Origin: an uncultured Lachnospiraceae bacterium | Lineage (GTDB): Bacteria > Bacillota > Clostridia > Lachnospirales > Lachnospiraceae | NCBI GenBank assembly: GCA_910579505.1 | Contig: CAJTTZ010000011.1 | Coordinates: forward strand, 76,821-140,820 | Length of the DNA: 64,000 bases | Reading direction: 5' to 3' | Part shown: positions 50,901 to 59,001 of the stretch, piece after piece | Numbering within the stretch: the first letter of the stretch is position 1 | How the letters are laid out: each line of letters starts with the position of its first letter | Translations under genes and position numbers: made by a program | Notes under the pieces: model-generated | The model's database searches: none | What the model was told of the DNA's origin: nothing | Seen by the model: only the letters and a program-made list of their open reading frames with translations

Positions 50901-51667
50901 ACGAGACGGGCGAGTCCAAGACTTATCTGATTCCTTACGGTTCCAGAATTAAGGTGCTGGACGGCGCGACTCTGGAAGCCGGCGACGAGCTGACTGAGGG
51001 TAGTGTGAATCCCCATGACCTGTTAAAGATCAAGGGTATCCGTGCCGTACAGGATTATATGCTGCGTGAGGTACAGAGAGTGTACCGCCTGCAGGGTGTG
51101 GATATATCCGATAAGCATATCGAGGTGATCGTGCGGCAGATGCTCAAAAAGGTCCGCATTGAAAACAGCGGCGATACGGAATTTTTACCGGGTACGCTGG
51201 TGGATGTTCTGGACTATGAGGACATGAACGAGGAGCTGTTCAAGGAGGGCAAGGAGCCTGCGGAGGGCAAGCAGATCCTGCTCGGTATCACCAAGGCGGC
51301 GTTAGCAACCGATTCCTTCCTGTCAGCCGCATCCTTCCAGGAGACGACGAAGGTTCTGACAGAAGCGGCCATCAAGGGTAAAGTGGATTCCCTGATCGGG
51401 CTGAAGGAGAACGTGATTATCGGTAAGCTGATTCCCGCCGGTACGGGTATGAGGCGCTACCGTGACACAAGACTCAGCACGGACACGAATCTTCTCAGCC
51501 GCCTGCAGATGGAGGACGAACTGGAATTTGAGGACGGTTCCTACGAGGACGACGAGTTCGAGAATGCGGATGATATGGAAGAGATCGAGGAGATCGAAGA
51601 ACTGGACGGCGATATCGACGAGGCGGAGGATTTCGCTGCGGACGAGGAGCTTGAGCCGGTAGAGTAG
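47939..51667 (+). CDS. rpoC: RNA polymerase subunit beta'
   Basis: 1242 residues. QPMTFDAIKIGLASPEKIREW at the N-terminus, zinc site CHCGKYKKIRYKGVVCDRCG, catalytic Mg2+ loop NADFDGDQMAVH, and C-terminal bridge/trigger regions (GARGSNQQIKQLAGMRGLM, TMRTFHTGGVA). The frame opens at 47909; ATG 47939 behind GGAGGA matches the family start. Acidic tail of about 35 residues. Confidence 0.98.
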   Translation: MSDMKQEAYQPMTFDAIKIGLASPEKIREWSRGEVTKPETINYRTLKPEKEGLFCERIFGPSKDWECHCGKYKKIRYKGVVCDRCGVEVTKSSVRRERMGRIELAAPVSHIWYFKGIPSRMGLILDLSPRVLEKVLYFASYIVLDGGDTDLDYKQVLSEKEYQDARETWGNKFRVGMGAEAIKELLQAIDLEEEAAELKEGLKESTGQKRARIIKRLEVVEAFRESGNQPEWMIMDVIPVIPPDLRPMVQLDGGRFATSDLNDLYRRIINRNNRLKRLLELGAPDIIVRNEKRMLQEAVDALIDNGRRGRPVTGPGNRALKSLSDMLKGKSGRFRQNLLGKRVDYSGRSVIVVGPELKIYQCGLPKEMAIELFKPFVMKELVFRGISQNIKAAKKLVERLDTQVWDVLEEVIKEHPVMLNRAPTLHRLGIQAFEPILVEGKAIKLHPLVCTAFNADFDGDQMAVHLPLSVEAQAECRFLLLSPNNLLKPSDGGPVAVPSQDMVLGIYYLTQERPGALGEGKFFKNVNEAILAYENKACTLHSRITVRVTKKNADGKVVSGNVESTLGRFLFNEILPQDLGYVDRTDPENLLKPEVDFHVGKKQLKQILEKVINIHGAVRTAEVLDLIKATGYKYSTQAAMTVSISDMTVPAKKAEMLEAAQATVDKISVNFRRGLITEEERYRAVVETWNDTDKELTEVLLSGLDKYNNIYMMADSGARGSNQQIKQLAGMRGLMADTTGRTIELPIKSNFREGLDVLEYFMSAHGARKGLSDTALRTADSGYLTRRMVDVSQELIIRETDCCEGRDELPGMVVKAFMDGKETIEGLKDRITGRFSCEDIKDKDGKMIVKRNHMITPARAEKILSVGVNEKGEPVEEVKIRTILTCRSHVGICAKCYGANMATGEAVQVGEAVGIIAAQSIGEPGTQLTMRTFHTGGVAGDDITQGLPRVEELFEARKPKGLAIIAEFGGVATIKDTKKKREIVITNDETGESKTYLIPYGSRIKVLDGATLEAGDELTEGSVNPHDLLKIKGIRAVQDYMLREVQRVYRLQGVDISDKHIEVIVRQMLKKVRIENSGDTEFLPGTLVDVLDYEDMNEELFKEGKEPAEGKQILLGITKAALATDSFLSAASFQETTKVLTEAAIKGKVDSLIGLKENVIIGKLIPAGTGMRRYRDTRLSTDTNLLSRLQMEDELEFEDGSYEDDEFENADDMEEIEEIEELDGDIDEAEDFAADEELEPVE

Positions 51668-51694
51668 GGCTGAGGGAGTTCAGCAAGCGCTGAG

Positions 51695-51735
51695 TTTGCG
51701 AAGGTTGTGACAGTTCAGCACGCACCATTCGCAAA
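51695..51735 (+). terminator. Weak hairpin after rpoC
   Basis: TTTGCGAAGGT pairs with ACC-A-TTCGCAAA; only AATTAAAT follows, so termination here would be weak. A stronger one follows at 51757. Confidence 0.45.
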
Positions 51736-51752
51736 AATTAAATAAATGTGTA

Positions 51753-51781
51753 TTGACAACGCATTCATGGGCAAGTATACT
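51753..51781 (+). promoter_or_regulatory. Promoter of rpsL-rpsG-fusA
   Basis: TTGACA (51753-51758), 17-base spacer, TATACT (51776-51781). It is overlapped by a terminator for transcripts arriving from rpoC. Confidence 0.85.
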
Positions 51782-51815
51782 AGGGTAGTGTGCACATGAA
51801 TGCGCTGTTTTTTTT
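51757..51815 (+). terminator. Terminator for rpoC read-through, overlapping the rpsL promoter
   Basis: CAACGCATTCATG (51757-51769) pairs with CATGAATGCGCTG (51795-51807; 12 of 13 positions), followed by eight T (51808-51815). The left arm is the end of the -35 box and the spacer of the rpsL promoter, so only transcripts from upstream can form the hairpin. Confidence 0.75.
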
Positions 51816-51875
51816 ATGCGTACGTCCGCACAAAATAAATACCATTATTTTATATTCCAACAGGAGGTGAAAAGA

Positions 51876-52295
51876 ATGCCAACATTTAACCAGTTAGTCA
51901 GAAAGGGACGTCAGACATCCGTAAAGAAGTCTACGGCGCCTGCTTTGTTAAAGGGTTACAACTCCCTTCACAAGGCCGCTACCAATACCGCTTCTCCGCA
52001 GAAGAGAGGTGTCTGCACCGCTGTTAAGACAGCAACCCCTAAGAAGCCTAACTCAGCGCTCAGAAAGATTGCCAGAGTGCGTCTTTCCAACGGAATTGAG
52101 GTAACAAGCTATATTCCCGGCGAGGGTCATAACCTGCAGGAGCATAGCGTTGTCCTGATCCGCGGCGGAAGAGTCAAGGACTTGCCCGGTACAAGATACC
52201 ACATTATCAGAGGTACACTGGATACCGCGGGAGTCGCTAACAGAAGACAGGCTCGTTCCAAGTACGGCGCTAAGAGACCGAAGGCCGCGAAGTAA
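51876..52295 (+). CDS. rpsL: 30S ribosomal protein S12
   Basis: 139 residues. MPTFNQLVRKGRQ, TPKKPNSALRKIARVRL and IPGEGHNLQEHSVVLIRGGRVKDLPG are conserved; the two Lys residues known for streptomycin resistance changes (in TPKKPNSA and GRVKDLPG) are wild type. AGGAGGTG site. The open frame from 51816 adds an implausible N-terminus. Confidence 0.98.
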   Translation: MPTFNQLVRKGRQTSVKKSTAPALLKGYNSLHKAATNTASPQKRGVCTAVKTATPKKPNSALRKIARVRLSNGIEVTSYIPGEGHNLQEHSVVLIRGGRVKDLPGTRYHIIRGTLDTAGVANRRQARSKYGAKRPKAAK

Positions 52296-52614
52296 ACGTA
52301 GTAATTTGCTGCGCAAATAACTACCAAATCTGCACAGCAGATTTGTGAATGAAATATTTCAGGCTGAGAAGGTCATCAGTACCACAAACAGAACTAATTT
52401 AGTGTTGGGATTCTTTTTCTATATTTGTTATAGAAGAAATACCGCACGGACACATTGAATTAGAGGACACATGTGAGTACCTTAGATCTATTCCCGCGAG
52501 CAATGAGTCAAGCGTATGCGAAGCAGACATTTGACGAATGCCGCGAGGGTGAAATAGCCGCAGTTTGCTGCGAGGTATTTCACTATCATTTTAATGAATA
52601 AGGAGGGAAGAATC
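52296..52614 (+). other. rpsL-rpsG intergenic region with hairpins, 319 bases
   Basis: No gene seen. CAAATCTGC-ACA-GCAGATTTG (52325-52345) is a perfect 9-bp hairpin. GTGAAATA / TATTTCAC (52549-52583) encloses CGCAG-TTTG-CTGCG and sits 20 bases before the rpsG site. In E. coli the S12-S7 gap is where S7 represses its operon, so the second hairpin is a candidate for that role here. A weak promoter-like TTGGGA...TTATAG lies near 52414. Confidence 0.5.
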
Positions 52615-53085
52615 GTGCCACGTAAAGGACATATTCCGAAGAGAGATGTATTAGCAGATCCTTTATACAATAATAAGGTTGTGACCAAGCTTATCAACAA
52701 CATCATGCTGGATGGTAAGAAGGGCGTAGCGCAGAAGATTGTATATGGGGCGTTTGCAAAGGTAGAGGAGAAGGCCGGAAAGCCGGCGCTCGACGTATTT
52801 GAGGAGGCTATGAACAACATTATGCCCCTTCTGGAGGTGAAGGCGAGACGTATCGGCGGTGCAACCTATCAGGTGCCCATCGAGGTTCGCCCTGACAGAC
52901 GTCAGGCTCTCGCGCTCCGCTGGCTTGTTATGTTCTCCCGCAAGAGAGGCGAAAAGACCATGGAGCAGAGACTTGCAAACGAGATCTTAGACGCAGCGAA
53001 CAACACGGGCGCAGCGGTTAAGAGAAAAGAAGATATGCACAAGATGGCAGAGGCAAACAAGGCTTTTGCGCACTATCGGTTCTAA
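52615..53085 (+). CDS. rpsG: 30S ribosomal protein S7
   Basis: 156 residues from a GUG start at 52615 (PRKGHIPKRDVLADPLYNNK, the normal N-terminus), preceded by AAGGAGGGAAG. RRIGGATYQVPIEVRPDRRQALALRWLV is conserved. Primary assembly protein of the 30S head. fusA follows after 15 bases. Confidence 0.98.
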   Translation: MPRKGHIPKRDVLADPLYNNKVVTKLINNIMLDGKKGVAQKIVYGAFAKVEEKAGKPALDVFEEAMNNIMPLLEVKARRIGGATYQVPIEVRPDRRQALALRWLVMFSRKRGEKTMEQRLANEILDAANNTGAAVKRKEDMHKMAEANKAFAHYRF

Positions 53086-53100
53086 AAGGAGGAAAAAACC

Positions 53101-55218
53101 TTGGCTGGAAGAGAATATCCACTAGAGAGAACCAGAAATATTGGTATTATGGCTCATATAGATGCGGGTAAAACCACACTGACAGAGCGTATCCTTTATT
53201 ATACTGGCGTAAACTATAAGATCGGTGATACTCACGAAGGCACGGCTACCATGGACTGGATGGAGCAGGAGCAGGAGAGAGGTATCACGATCACATCAGC
53301 CGCTACCACATGCCACTGGACTCTGGAAGAGAACTGCAAACCCAAGCCCGGTGCATTGGAGCATCGTATCAATATCATTGATACTCCCGGTCACGTAGAC
53401 TTCACCGTAGAAGTTGAGCGTTCACTCCGCGTACTTGATGGTGCCGTAGGCGTATTTTGTGCAAAGGGCGGTGTGGAGCCGCAGTCAGAGAACGTGTGGA
53501 GACAGGCTGATACCTACAACGTACCGAGAATGGCGTTCATCAACAAGATGGATATTTTGGGCGCTAACTTCTACGGCGCTGTGGATCAGATCAGAAACAG
53601 ATTAGGTAAAAACGCGATCATCCTTCAGTTACCTATCGGTAAAGAGGATGACTTCAAGGGAATCATCGACCTGTTTGAGATGAAGGCGTACATCTATAAT
53701 GATGATAAGGGCGAGGATATCACTATCACAGAGATCCCTGCCGATATGGCGGATGACGCTGCTCTCTACCATGACGAGCTGGTGGAGAAAGTCTGCGAGC
53801 TGGATGATGATTTGACAATGATGTATCTGGAGGGCGAGGAGCCTTCCGTAGAAGATATGAAGAAGGCGCTGCGCAAAGGTACCTGCGAGTGTACGGCAGT
53901 TCCTGTATGCTGCGGTTCCGCTTACAGAAATAAGGGCGTGCAGAAGCTTTTGGACGCGGTTCTTGAGTATATGCCCGCGCCGACTGATATTGAGGCAATC
54001 AAGGGTACTGATATGGAAGGCAATGAGATCGTGAGACATTCTTCCGATGATGAGCCTTTCGCAGCCCTTGCATTCAAGATCATGGCAGACCCCTTCGTGG
54101 GTAAGCTTGCGTTCTTCCGCGTGTACTCCGGTACCTGCAATTCCGGTTCCTATGTGTACAATGCGACGAAGGATAAGAAGGAGCGTATCGGACGTATCCT
54201 GCAGATGCACGCAAACAAGAGGGCAGAGCTTGACAAAGTGTATTCCGGCGATATTGCGGCAGCCGTTGGGTTTAAGTTTACCGCAACCGGCGATACTATT
54301 TGTGACGAGCAGCATCCCGTTATCCTGGAGTCCATGGAGTTCCCTGAGCCGGTTATCGAGCTGGCTATCGAGCCTAAGACCAAGGCGGGACAGGGCAAGA
54401 TGGGTGAAGCCCTTGCGAAACTTGCAGAGGAAGACCCGACTTTCCGTGCCCATACGGATCAGGAGACAGGTCAGACCATCATCGCAGGCATGGGCGAGCT
54501 GCATCTGGAGATTATCGTAGACAGACTGCTGCGTGAGTTCAAGGTGGAGGCTAACGTGGGCGCGCCCCAGGTTGCGTACAAAGAAACCTTTACCAAGCCT
54601 GTGGATCAGGAATACAAATATGCGAAGCAGTCCGGCGGCCGTGGTCAGTACGGTCACTGTAAAGTTAAATTTGAGCCCATGGATCCGAACGGGGAAGAGA
54701 CGTTCAAGTTCGAGAGCTCCGTTGTCGGCGGCGCGATTCCGAAGGAATATATTCCGGCGGTCGGCGAAGGTATCGAGGAGGCTTCCAAAGCAGGCATCCT
54801 TGGCGGGTTCCCCGTACTTGGCGTTCATGCCAATGTGTACGACGGTTCCTACCATGAGGTTGACTCTTCCGAGATGGCATTCCACATTGCGGGTTCCATG
54901 TGCTTCAAGGAAGCTATGAAGAAGGCAAATGCCGTACTGCTTGAACCCATCATGAAGGTGGAAGTTACCATGCCCGAGGAGTATATGGGTGACGTCATCG
55001 GCGATATCAATTCCCGCCGCGGACGGATCGAGGGTATGGATGATATCGGCGGAGGTAAGATGGTGAGAGGTTATGTGCCGCTTGCCGAGATGTTCGGATA
55101 TTCCACCGACTTACGTTCCAAGACACAGGGACGCGGAAACTATTCCATGTTCTTTGAGAAGTACGAGCAGGTGCCTAAGAGCGTACAGGAAAAAGTCTTG
55201 GCAGCTAAAACAAAGTAG
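53101..55218 (+). CDS. fusA: Elongation factor G
   Basis: 705 residues. UUG start behind AAAGGAGG. GTPase motifs: G1 AHIDAGKTT, G3 DTPGHVDF, G4 NKMD. Domain II and the C-terminal domains IV-V (GGRGQYGHCKVKFEP, GDINSRRGRIEGM) are complete. Catalyses translocation. The last nine codons and stop (EKVLAAKTK) are repeated in altered form 54 bases downstream. Confidence 0.98.
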   Translation: MAGREYPLERTRNIGIMAHIDAGKTTLTERILYYTGVNYKIGDTHEGTATMDWMEQEQERGITITSAATTCHWTLEENCKPKPGALEHRINIIDTPGHVDFTVEVERSLRVLDGAVGVFCAKGGVEPQSENVWRQADTYNVPRMAFINKMDILGANFYGAVDQIRNRLGKNAIILQLPIGKEDDFKGIIDLFEMKAYIYNDDKGEDITITEIPADMADDAALYHDELVEKVCELDDDLTMMYLEGEEPSVEDMKKALRKGTCECTAVPVCCGSAYRNKGVQKLLDAVLEYMPAPTDIEAIKGTDMEGNEIVRHSSDDEPFAALAFKIMADPFVGKLAFFRVYSGTCNSGSYVYNATKDKKERIGRILQMHANKRAELDKVYSGDIAAAVGFKFTATGDTICDEQHPVILESMEFPEPVIELAIEPKTKAGQGKMGEALAKLAEEDPTFRAHTDQETGQTIIAGMGELHLEIIVDRLLREFKVEANVGAPQVAYKETFTKPVDQEYKYAKQSGGRGQYGHCKVKFEPMDPNGEETFKFESSVVGGAIPKEYIPAVGEGIEEASKAGILGGFPVLGVHANVYDGSYHEVDSSEMAFHIAGSMCFKEAMKKANAVLLEPIMKVEVTMPEEYMGDVIGDINSRRGRIEGMDDIGGGKMVRGYVPLAEMFGYSTDLRSKTQGRGNYSMFFEKYEQVPKSVQEKVLAAKTK

Positions 55219-55242
55219 AAAGGCTGTGTGACTTTATCCTGA

Positions 55243-55272
55243 GAAAAAGTCTTGGTGGCAAAGACCAAGTAA
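55243..55272 (+). pseudogene. Duplicated fusA 3' end
   Basis: Thirty bases encode EKVLVAKTK and a stop, against EKVLAAKTK and a stop at the end of fusA (55189-55218). There is no open frame leading into it, so it is a non-functional remnant of duplication or of a second fusA copy. Confidence 0.75.
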
Positions 55273-55286
55273 TACAAAGAAAATGC

Positions 55287-55315
55287 TTGAAAAACTTGGT
55301 AATCTTTAATATAAT
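55287..55315 (+). promoter_or_regulatory. Promoter of tuf
   Basis: TTGAAA (55287-55292), 17-base spacer, TATAAT (55310-55315). It lets tuf be made at higher level than fusA. Confidence 0.85.
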
Positions 55316-55390
55316 CAATGGTAGCGGATTCAATTTACCGGATGGTTATTGTAACAAAGTAAGTAAATCATTTTAAGGAGGACTTTAGAA

Positions 55391-56578
55391 ATGGCTAAAG
55401 CTAAATTTGAGAGAAACAAACCCCATTGTAATATTGGCACCATCGGTCACGTTGACCATGGTAAAACAACTCTGACAGCAGCGATCACAAAGGTGCTTTC
55501 CGAGAGAGTTGCTGGTAACACGGCTACAGACTTCGAGAACATTGATAAGGCTCCCGAGGAGAGAGAGAGAGGTATCACCATCTCTACCGCTCACGTTGAG
55601 TATGAGACAGACAAGAGACATTACGCTCACGTTGACTGCCCTGGCCACGCTGACTATGTAAAGAACATGATCACCGGTGCTGCGCAGATGGACGGCGCTA
55701 TCCTCGTTGTAGCTGCTACCGACGGTGTTATGGCTCAGACCAAGGAGCACATCCTTCTGTCCCGTCAGGTAGGCGTGCCTTATATCGTAGTATTCATGAA
55801 CAAGTGCGATATGGTTGACGATCCCGAGCTGCTTGAGCTGGTTGAGATGGAGATCACCGAGCAGTTGGAGGAGTACGAGTTCACAGACTGCCCGATCATC
55901 AAGGGTTCCGCTCTGAAGGCTCTGGAAGATCCCAACGGCGAGTGGGGCGACAAGATCATGGAGCTCATGAGCACTGTTGACGATTATATCCCGGATCCTC
56001 AGCGTGATACAGATAAGCCTTTCCTTATGCCTATCGAGGATGTATTCTCTATCACAGGCCGTGGTACCGTTGCTACCGGTAGAGTAGAGCGTGGTACCCT
56101 GCATATGTCTGATGAAGTTGAGATCATCGGCGTTAAGGAAGAGACACAGAAGTCCGTTGTAACCGGTATCGAGATGTTCCGTAAGCTGCTTGACGAGGCT
56201 CAGGCTGGTGATAACGTAGGCGTACTGCTTCGTGGTATCCAGAGAACCGATATCGAGAGAGGACAGGTTCTTGCGAAACCCGGCACAGTTACCTGCCACA
56301 AGAAATTTACGGCTCAGGTATACGTCCTGACCAAGGACGAGGGTGGCCGTCATACACCTTTCTTCAACAACTATCGTCCTCAGTTCTACTTCAGAACAAC
56401 GGACATCACAGGCGTATGTAACCTTCCTGAGGGTACAGAGATGTGCATGCCTGGCGATAACGTAGAGATGAGCATCGAGCTGATCCATCCCATCGCTATG
56501 GAGCAGGGTCTGACGTTTGCTATTCGTGAGGGTGGACGTACAGTAGGTTCTGGACGTGTGGCTACTATCATTGAGTAA
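55391..56578 (+). CDS. tuf: Elongation factor Tu
   Basis: 395 residues. G1 GHVDHGKTT, G3 DCPGHADY, G4 NKCD; switch I RERGITISTAHVEYE; C-terminal barrel with EQGLTFAIREGGRTVGSG. Delivers aminoacyl-tRNA. RBS AAGGAGG. The open frame on the opposite strand (about 400 codons) is a compositional shadow. Confidence 0.99.
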   Translation: MAKAKFERNKPHCNIGTIGHVDHGKTTLTAAITKVLSERVAGNTATDFENIDKAPEERERGITISTAHVEYETDKRHYAHVDCPGHADYVKNMITGAAQMDGAILVVAATDGVMAQTKEHILLSRQVGVPYIVVFMNKCDMVDDPELLELVEMEITEQLEEYEFTDCPIIKGSALKALEDPNGEWGDKIMELMSTVDDYIPDPQRDTDKPFLMPIEDVFSITGRGTVATGRVERGTLHMSDEVEIIGVKEETQKSVVTGIEMFRKLLDEAQAGDNVGVLLRGIQRTDIERGQVLAKPGTVTCHKKFTAQVYVLTKDEGGRHTPFFNNYRPQFYFRTTDITGVCNLPEGTEMCMPGDNVEMSIELIHPIAMEQGLTFAIREGGRTVGSGRVATIIE

Positions 56579-56600
56579 TTGAAAATTCATTGAATTTATG

Positions 56601-56634
56601 GGGCTTTCCGAGGTTTCTCGGAAAGTCCTTTTTT
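56601..56634 (+). terminator. Terminator of tuf
   Basis: GGGCTTTCCGAG pairs with CTCGGAAAGTCC (one wobble), loop GTTT, then six T. The A+T-rich mobile element begins just after. Confidence 0.93.
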
Positions 56635-56685
56635 CGTTATAGGTATGGGAAGTGAAATCAAAAGTTCTAAAAAAGTTCTATTTCC

Positions 56686-56880
56686 TTAGTGATTGCCCCA
56701 ATATAAAGAGTTATCAATGAAGTCAATAAGATCATCTTTTCTGATTTTAAGCCTGCCGCCTATGATGATCGCGGGTAACTTTTTAGCATGAATTAAATTC
56801 AGAATTGTATTTTTGCTTATACACAATACTTTTTGCGTTTCTTTACGAGTCAATAAATCTGGTAAGTTTTCGTACATCAT
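56686..56880 (-). CDS. Excisionase-like HTH protein
   Basis: 64 residues. LPDLLTRKETQKVLCISKNTILNLIHAKKLPAIIIGGRLKIRKDDLIDFI is the helix-turn-helix/wing of the excisionase (HTH_17) family, which binds DNA near attachment sites to direct excision. Two tandem ATGs (56880, 56877), AGAGGA site. It is the leftmost gene of the element and faces outward, as excisionases often do. Confidence 0.85.
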   Translation of the reverse strand: MMYENLPDLLTRKETQKVLCISKNTILNLIHAKKLPAIIIGGRLKIRKDDLIDFIDNSLYWGNH

Positions 56881-57011
56881 GTTATTCCTCTTTTTCTTTA
56901 CAAATGGTTTATAGTGGTTTGTTTGTGGTTAAATAAGTGTTTTTTGTACAATTCGTAAAAAGAAATGATGTAATAATATATTATCTTTGCATAACAGAAA
57001 GGGGTGCTTTT

Positions 57012-57116
57012 ATGAAGAATTCTACAAGGGATATTTTATTAGAGTTAGCGAGTGCGGTTTTGATGGTTGCGCTTAAACTTATAGAGTGTTATCAAACTAA
57101 GCATGTTGACAATTAA
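57012..57116 (+). CDS. Small hydrophobic peptide
   Basis: 34 residues, MKNSTRDILLELASAVLMVA and then LKLIECYQTKHVDN. A good AAAGGGGTG site precedes the ATG. One hydrophobic stretch (about residues 9-25). Function unknown. Confidence 0.5.
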   Translation: MKNSTRDILLELASAVLMVALKLIECYQTKHVDN

Positions 57117-57236
57117 ATCTGTGATGTTAATGATCTAATAGTTTGGAAATATGATTTGAAAATTTCAGTGAAAATATTGAAGTGATTTTTCATTGAAAAA
57201 GAGGTATGATGTAGCAAAATCGGATAGGAGATAAAG

Positions 57237-57416
57237 ATGGTTGTCATTATTTTGATTGTACTATTAGACATACTACGCCAATTCATTCTTGAACCAATTT
57301 TTGCTGAGACAAAAATAGGGAATTGTGTAAATAAGTTTAGGCTAATTGCGGGCGTAATTTTGATTATACTTTTTGTGGGTTCAATAATAAAGGAGGCTGT
57401 AAAAAAAGATAAATAG
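57237..57416 (+). CDS. Small membrane protein
   Basis: 59 residues with two hydrophobic segments (VVIILIVLLDIL and FRLIAGVILIILFVGSII) and a Lys-rich end. Site TAGGAG seven bases upstream. Unrecognised. Confidence 0.6.
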   Translation: MVVIILIVLLDILRQFILEPIFAETKIGNCVNKFRLIAGVILIILFVGSIIKEAVKKDK

Positions 57417-57477
57417 CGGTTTAGATATGAATGTAATTATTTTTCAAGTATTGCGGTCAAGGAAAAGGGGTGATTAC

Positions 57478-57720
57478 TTGGAAATTGAAAATCTGGCAGG
57501 AGTCTATAAAGAAATTGCGTGTTCAACGGATATTGAAGTGGCGGTTGAGATGTATAATTTATTCAAAGGACAGCAAATTATTTTTCCTCAAAGATTATAT
57601 AATAAGGAATTTATTTGTACATATGTGAAAAATAATTACAATGGTCATAATATTCGGGAACTATCACAGATGTTTGGCTATTCAGACAGGCGTATTAGAC
57701 AAATATTAGGCGACAAATAG
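57478..57720 (+). CDS. Mor-like transcription activator
   Basis: 80 residues from a UUG start (AAAAGGGGTG five bases upstream); the frame opens at ATG 57427 without a site. VEMYNLFKGQQIIFPQRL followed by NYNGHNIRELSQMFGYSDRRIRQIL matches the Mor/C-activator family of phage Mu, in which dimers bind DNA through an HTH at the C-terminus. Likely regulates the element's own genes. Confidence 0.75.
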   Translation: MEIENLAGVYKEIACSTDIEVAVEMYNLFKGQQIIFPQRLYNKEFICTYVKNNYNGHNIRELSQMFGYSDRRIRQILGDK

Positions 57721-57733
57721 GAGGGATTATTTT

Positions 57734-58243
57734 ATGCAAAAGAAAAATGATGGAGTAAAGGTCACGGAGAAACAGGCGAAAAAGGCGTGGGATTCAAATA
57801 AAAAGGATGCCGAAGAACTACTGAATGACGAAAAGAAAATGAACAATTTTCTCAATCAATTAGAAGAAAAATTTAGTGCTGTTTCTGGACTTACAGAAAA
57901 ACTGAAGGATATTCCATTGATTGTTGAGTTGGTTCGCGCCTATATAAAGAAAGAATATACAGAAATACCAATAGGCTCCATAATAGGATTAGTAAGCGCC
58001 CTCATTTACTTTTTAAGCCCTGTAGACTTGATACCAGACGTGATTCCAGTAATAGGTTATGTTGATGATGCAGTTGTAATTGCACTTGCAATCAGATTCG
58101 CTTATACAGATTTAGAGGATTTTAAAAAATGGAAAGCGATTCAAGAAGAAAAAGCAGAGGCAGAGAGAGTGGTGGAATCAGAGGAACAAGAATTACAGGA
58201 AGAAGAGCAGGAACAAGATAATACCAGTACAGCGGAAGTATAA
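57734..58243 (+). CDS. DUF1232 (YkvA-like) membrane protein
   Basis: 169 residues. EIPIGSIIGLVSALIYFLSPVDLIPDVIPVIGYVDDAVVIALAI is the YkvA/DUF1232 core, with a charged N-terminal helix before and a Glu-rich tail after. Function of the domain is unknown. Site GGAGG; 13 bases after the Mor-like gene, so one operon. Confidence 0.8.
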   Translation: MQKKNDGVKVTEKQAKKAWDSNKKDAEELLNDEKKMNNFLNQLEEKFSAVSGLTEKLKDIPLIVELVRAYIKKEYTEIPIGSIIGLVSALIYFLSPVDLIPDVIPVIGYVDDAVVIALAIRFAYTDLEDFKKWKAIQEEKAEAERVVESEEQELQEEEQEQDNTSTAEV

Positions 58244-58367
58244 AAAAGTATACATTTATAGACACAAAAAAATCAAATAAAAGGCGTTCGGAAATCTATG
58301 GAGATAAATATTTTCGGACGTCTTTTTATTATGTAGTAATTTTCAGACAGAAAGGACGGCGGTAAAT

Positions 58368-58988
58368 ATGGCTATATATGGATATCACAGAACATCAACA
58401 ACGGAACAGCATTTGGACAGGGGTATCAAAGAGATTACAGATTTTTGCAAGCATCATAACTATAAACTGGAAAAGATATATACTGATCAGCAGACGGGCA
58501 AAAATTTTAACAGACCAAGGTATATTGTATTAAGAGATGATATCCTGCGTAGTGGTGACACGTTGATAATCACAGAGGTCGATCGTTTGGGCAGAAATAA
58601 AAAAGATACGGTTGAGGAATTGCGGTTGCTCTCTAACAGAAATATCCGAGTTATGATTTTAGAGATACCCACCACTCTGCAAGATGTATCGAAAATGGAT
58701 AATGGAATGGCAAAAATGATATTGGAGACAGTAAACCATATGCTGATTGAACTTTATGCGGCTATGGCACAGGCAGAGGTTGAGAAGAAAGAGAAACGCC
58801 AGAAGGAAGGGATTGAGGCAAAAAAATTGCGTGGTGATTGGAGTGACTATGGGAGACCAAGGATAGAAAAACCGGCTAATTGGGATAGTGTAATTGAAAA
58901 ATGGAAGGGTGGTGAAATATCTGCGGTAGAAGCGATGAGATTAACGGGTATAAAAAAGAGTAGCTTTTATAAATTATTAAAATTATAG
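58368..58988 (+). CDS. Serine recombinase (resolvase/invertase type)
   Basis: 206 residues. AIYGYHRTSTTEQHLDRGI has the catalytic Ser in RTST, DQQTGKNFNRP and ITEVDRLGRNKKDTVEEL are the other resolvase-domain motifs. The C-terminal 45 residues (WDSVIEKWKGGEISAVEAMRLTGIKKSSFYKLLK) form the HTH. Normal length for a resolvase. It lies next to a 13-bp inverted repeat (59002-59107) that may be its recombination site. Confidence 0.9.
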   Translation: MAIYGYHRTSTTEQHLDRGIKEITDFCKHHNYKLEKIYTDQQTGKNFNRPRYIVLRDDILRSGDTLIITEVDRLGRNKKDTVEELRLLSNRNIRVMILEIPTTLQDVSKMDNGMAKMILETVNHMLIELYAAMAQAEVEKKEKRQKEGIEAKKLRGDWSDYGRPRIEKPANWDSVIEKWKGGEISAVEAMRLTGIKKSSFYKLLKL

Positions 58989-59001
58989 ATAAATAGAAGG
59001 T

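Noticed and set aside
55385..56590. Open frame of about 400 codons on the minus strand opposite tuf
   Set aside because: It mirrors tuf almost exactly, has no ribosome-binding site or family match, and reflects the codon bias of a highly expressed gene. The same applies to long minus-strand frames opposite fusA, rpoB and glgP.
57012..57416. Type I toxin or toxin-antitoxin locus formed by two tiny hydrophobic ORFs
   Set aside because: Hydrophobicity and size fit, but no antisense RNA promoter or antitoxin gene is visible, so they are listed only as small proteins.
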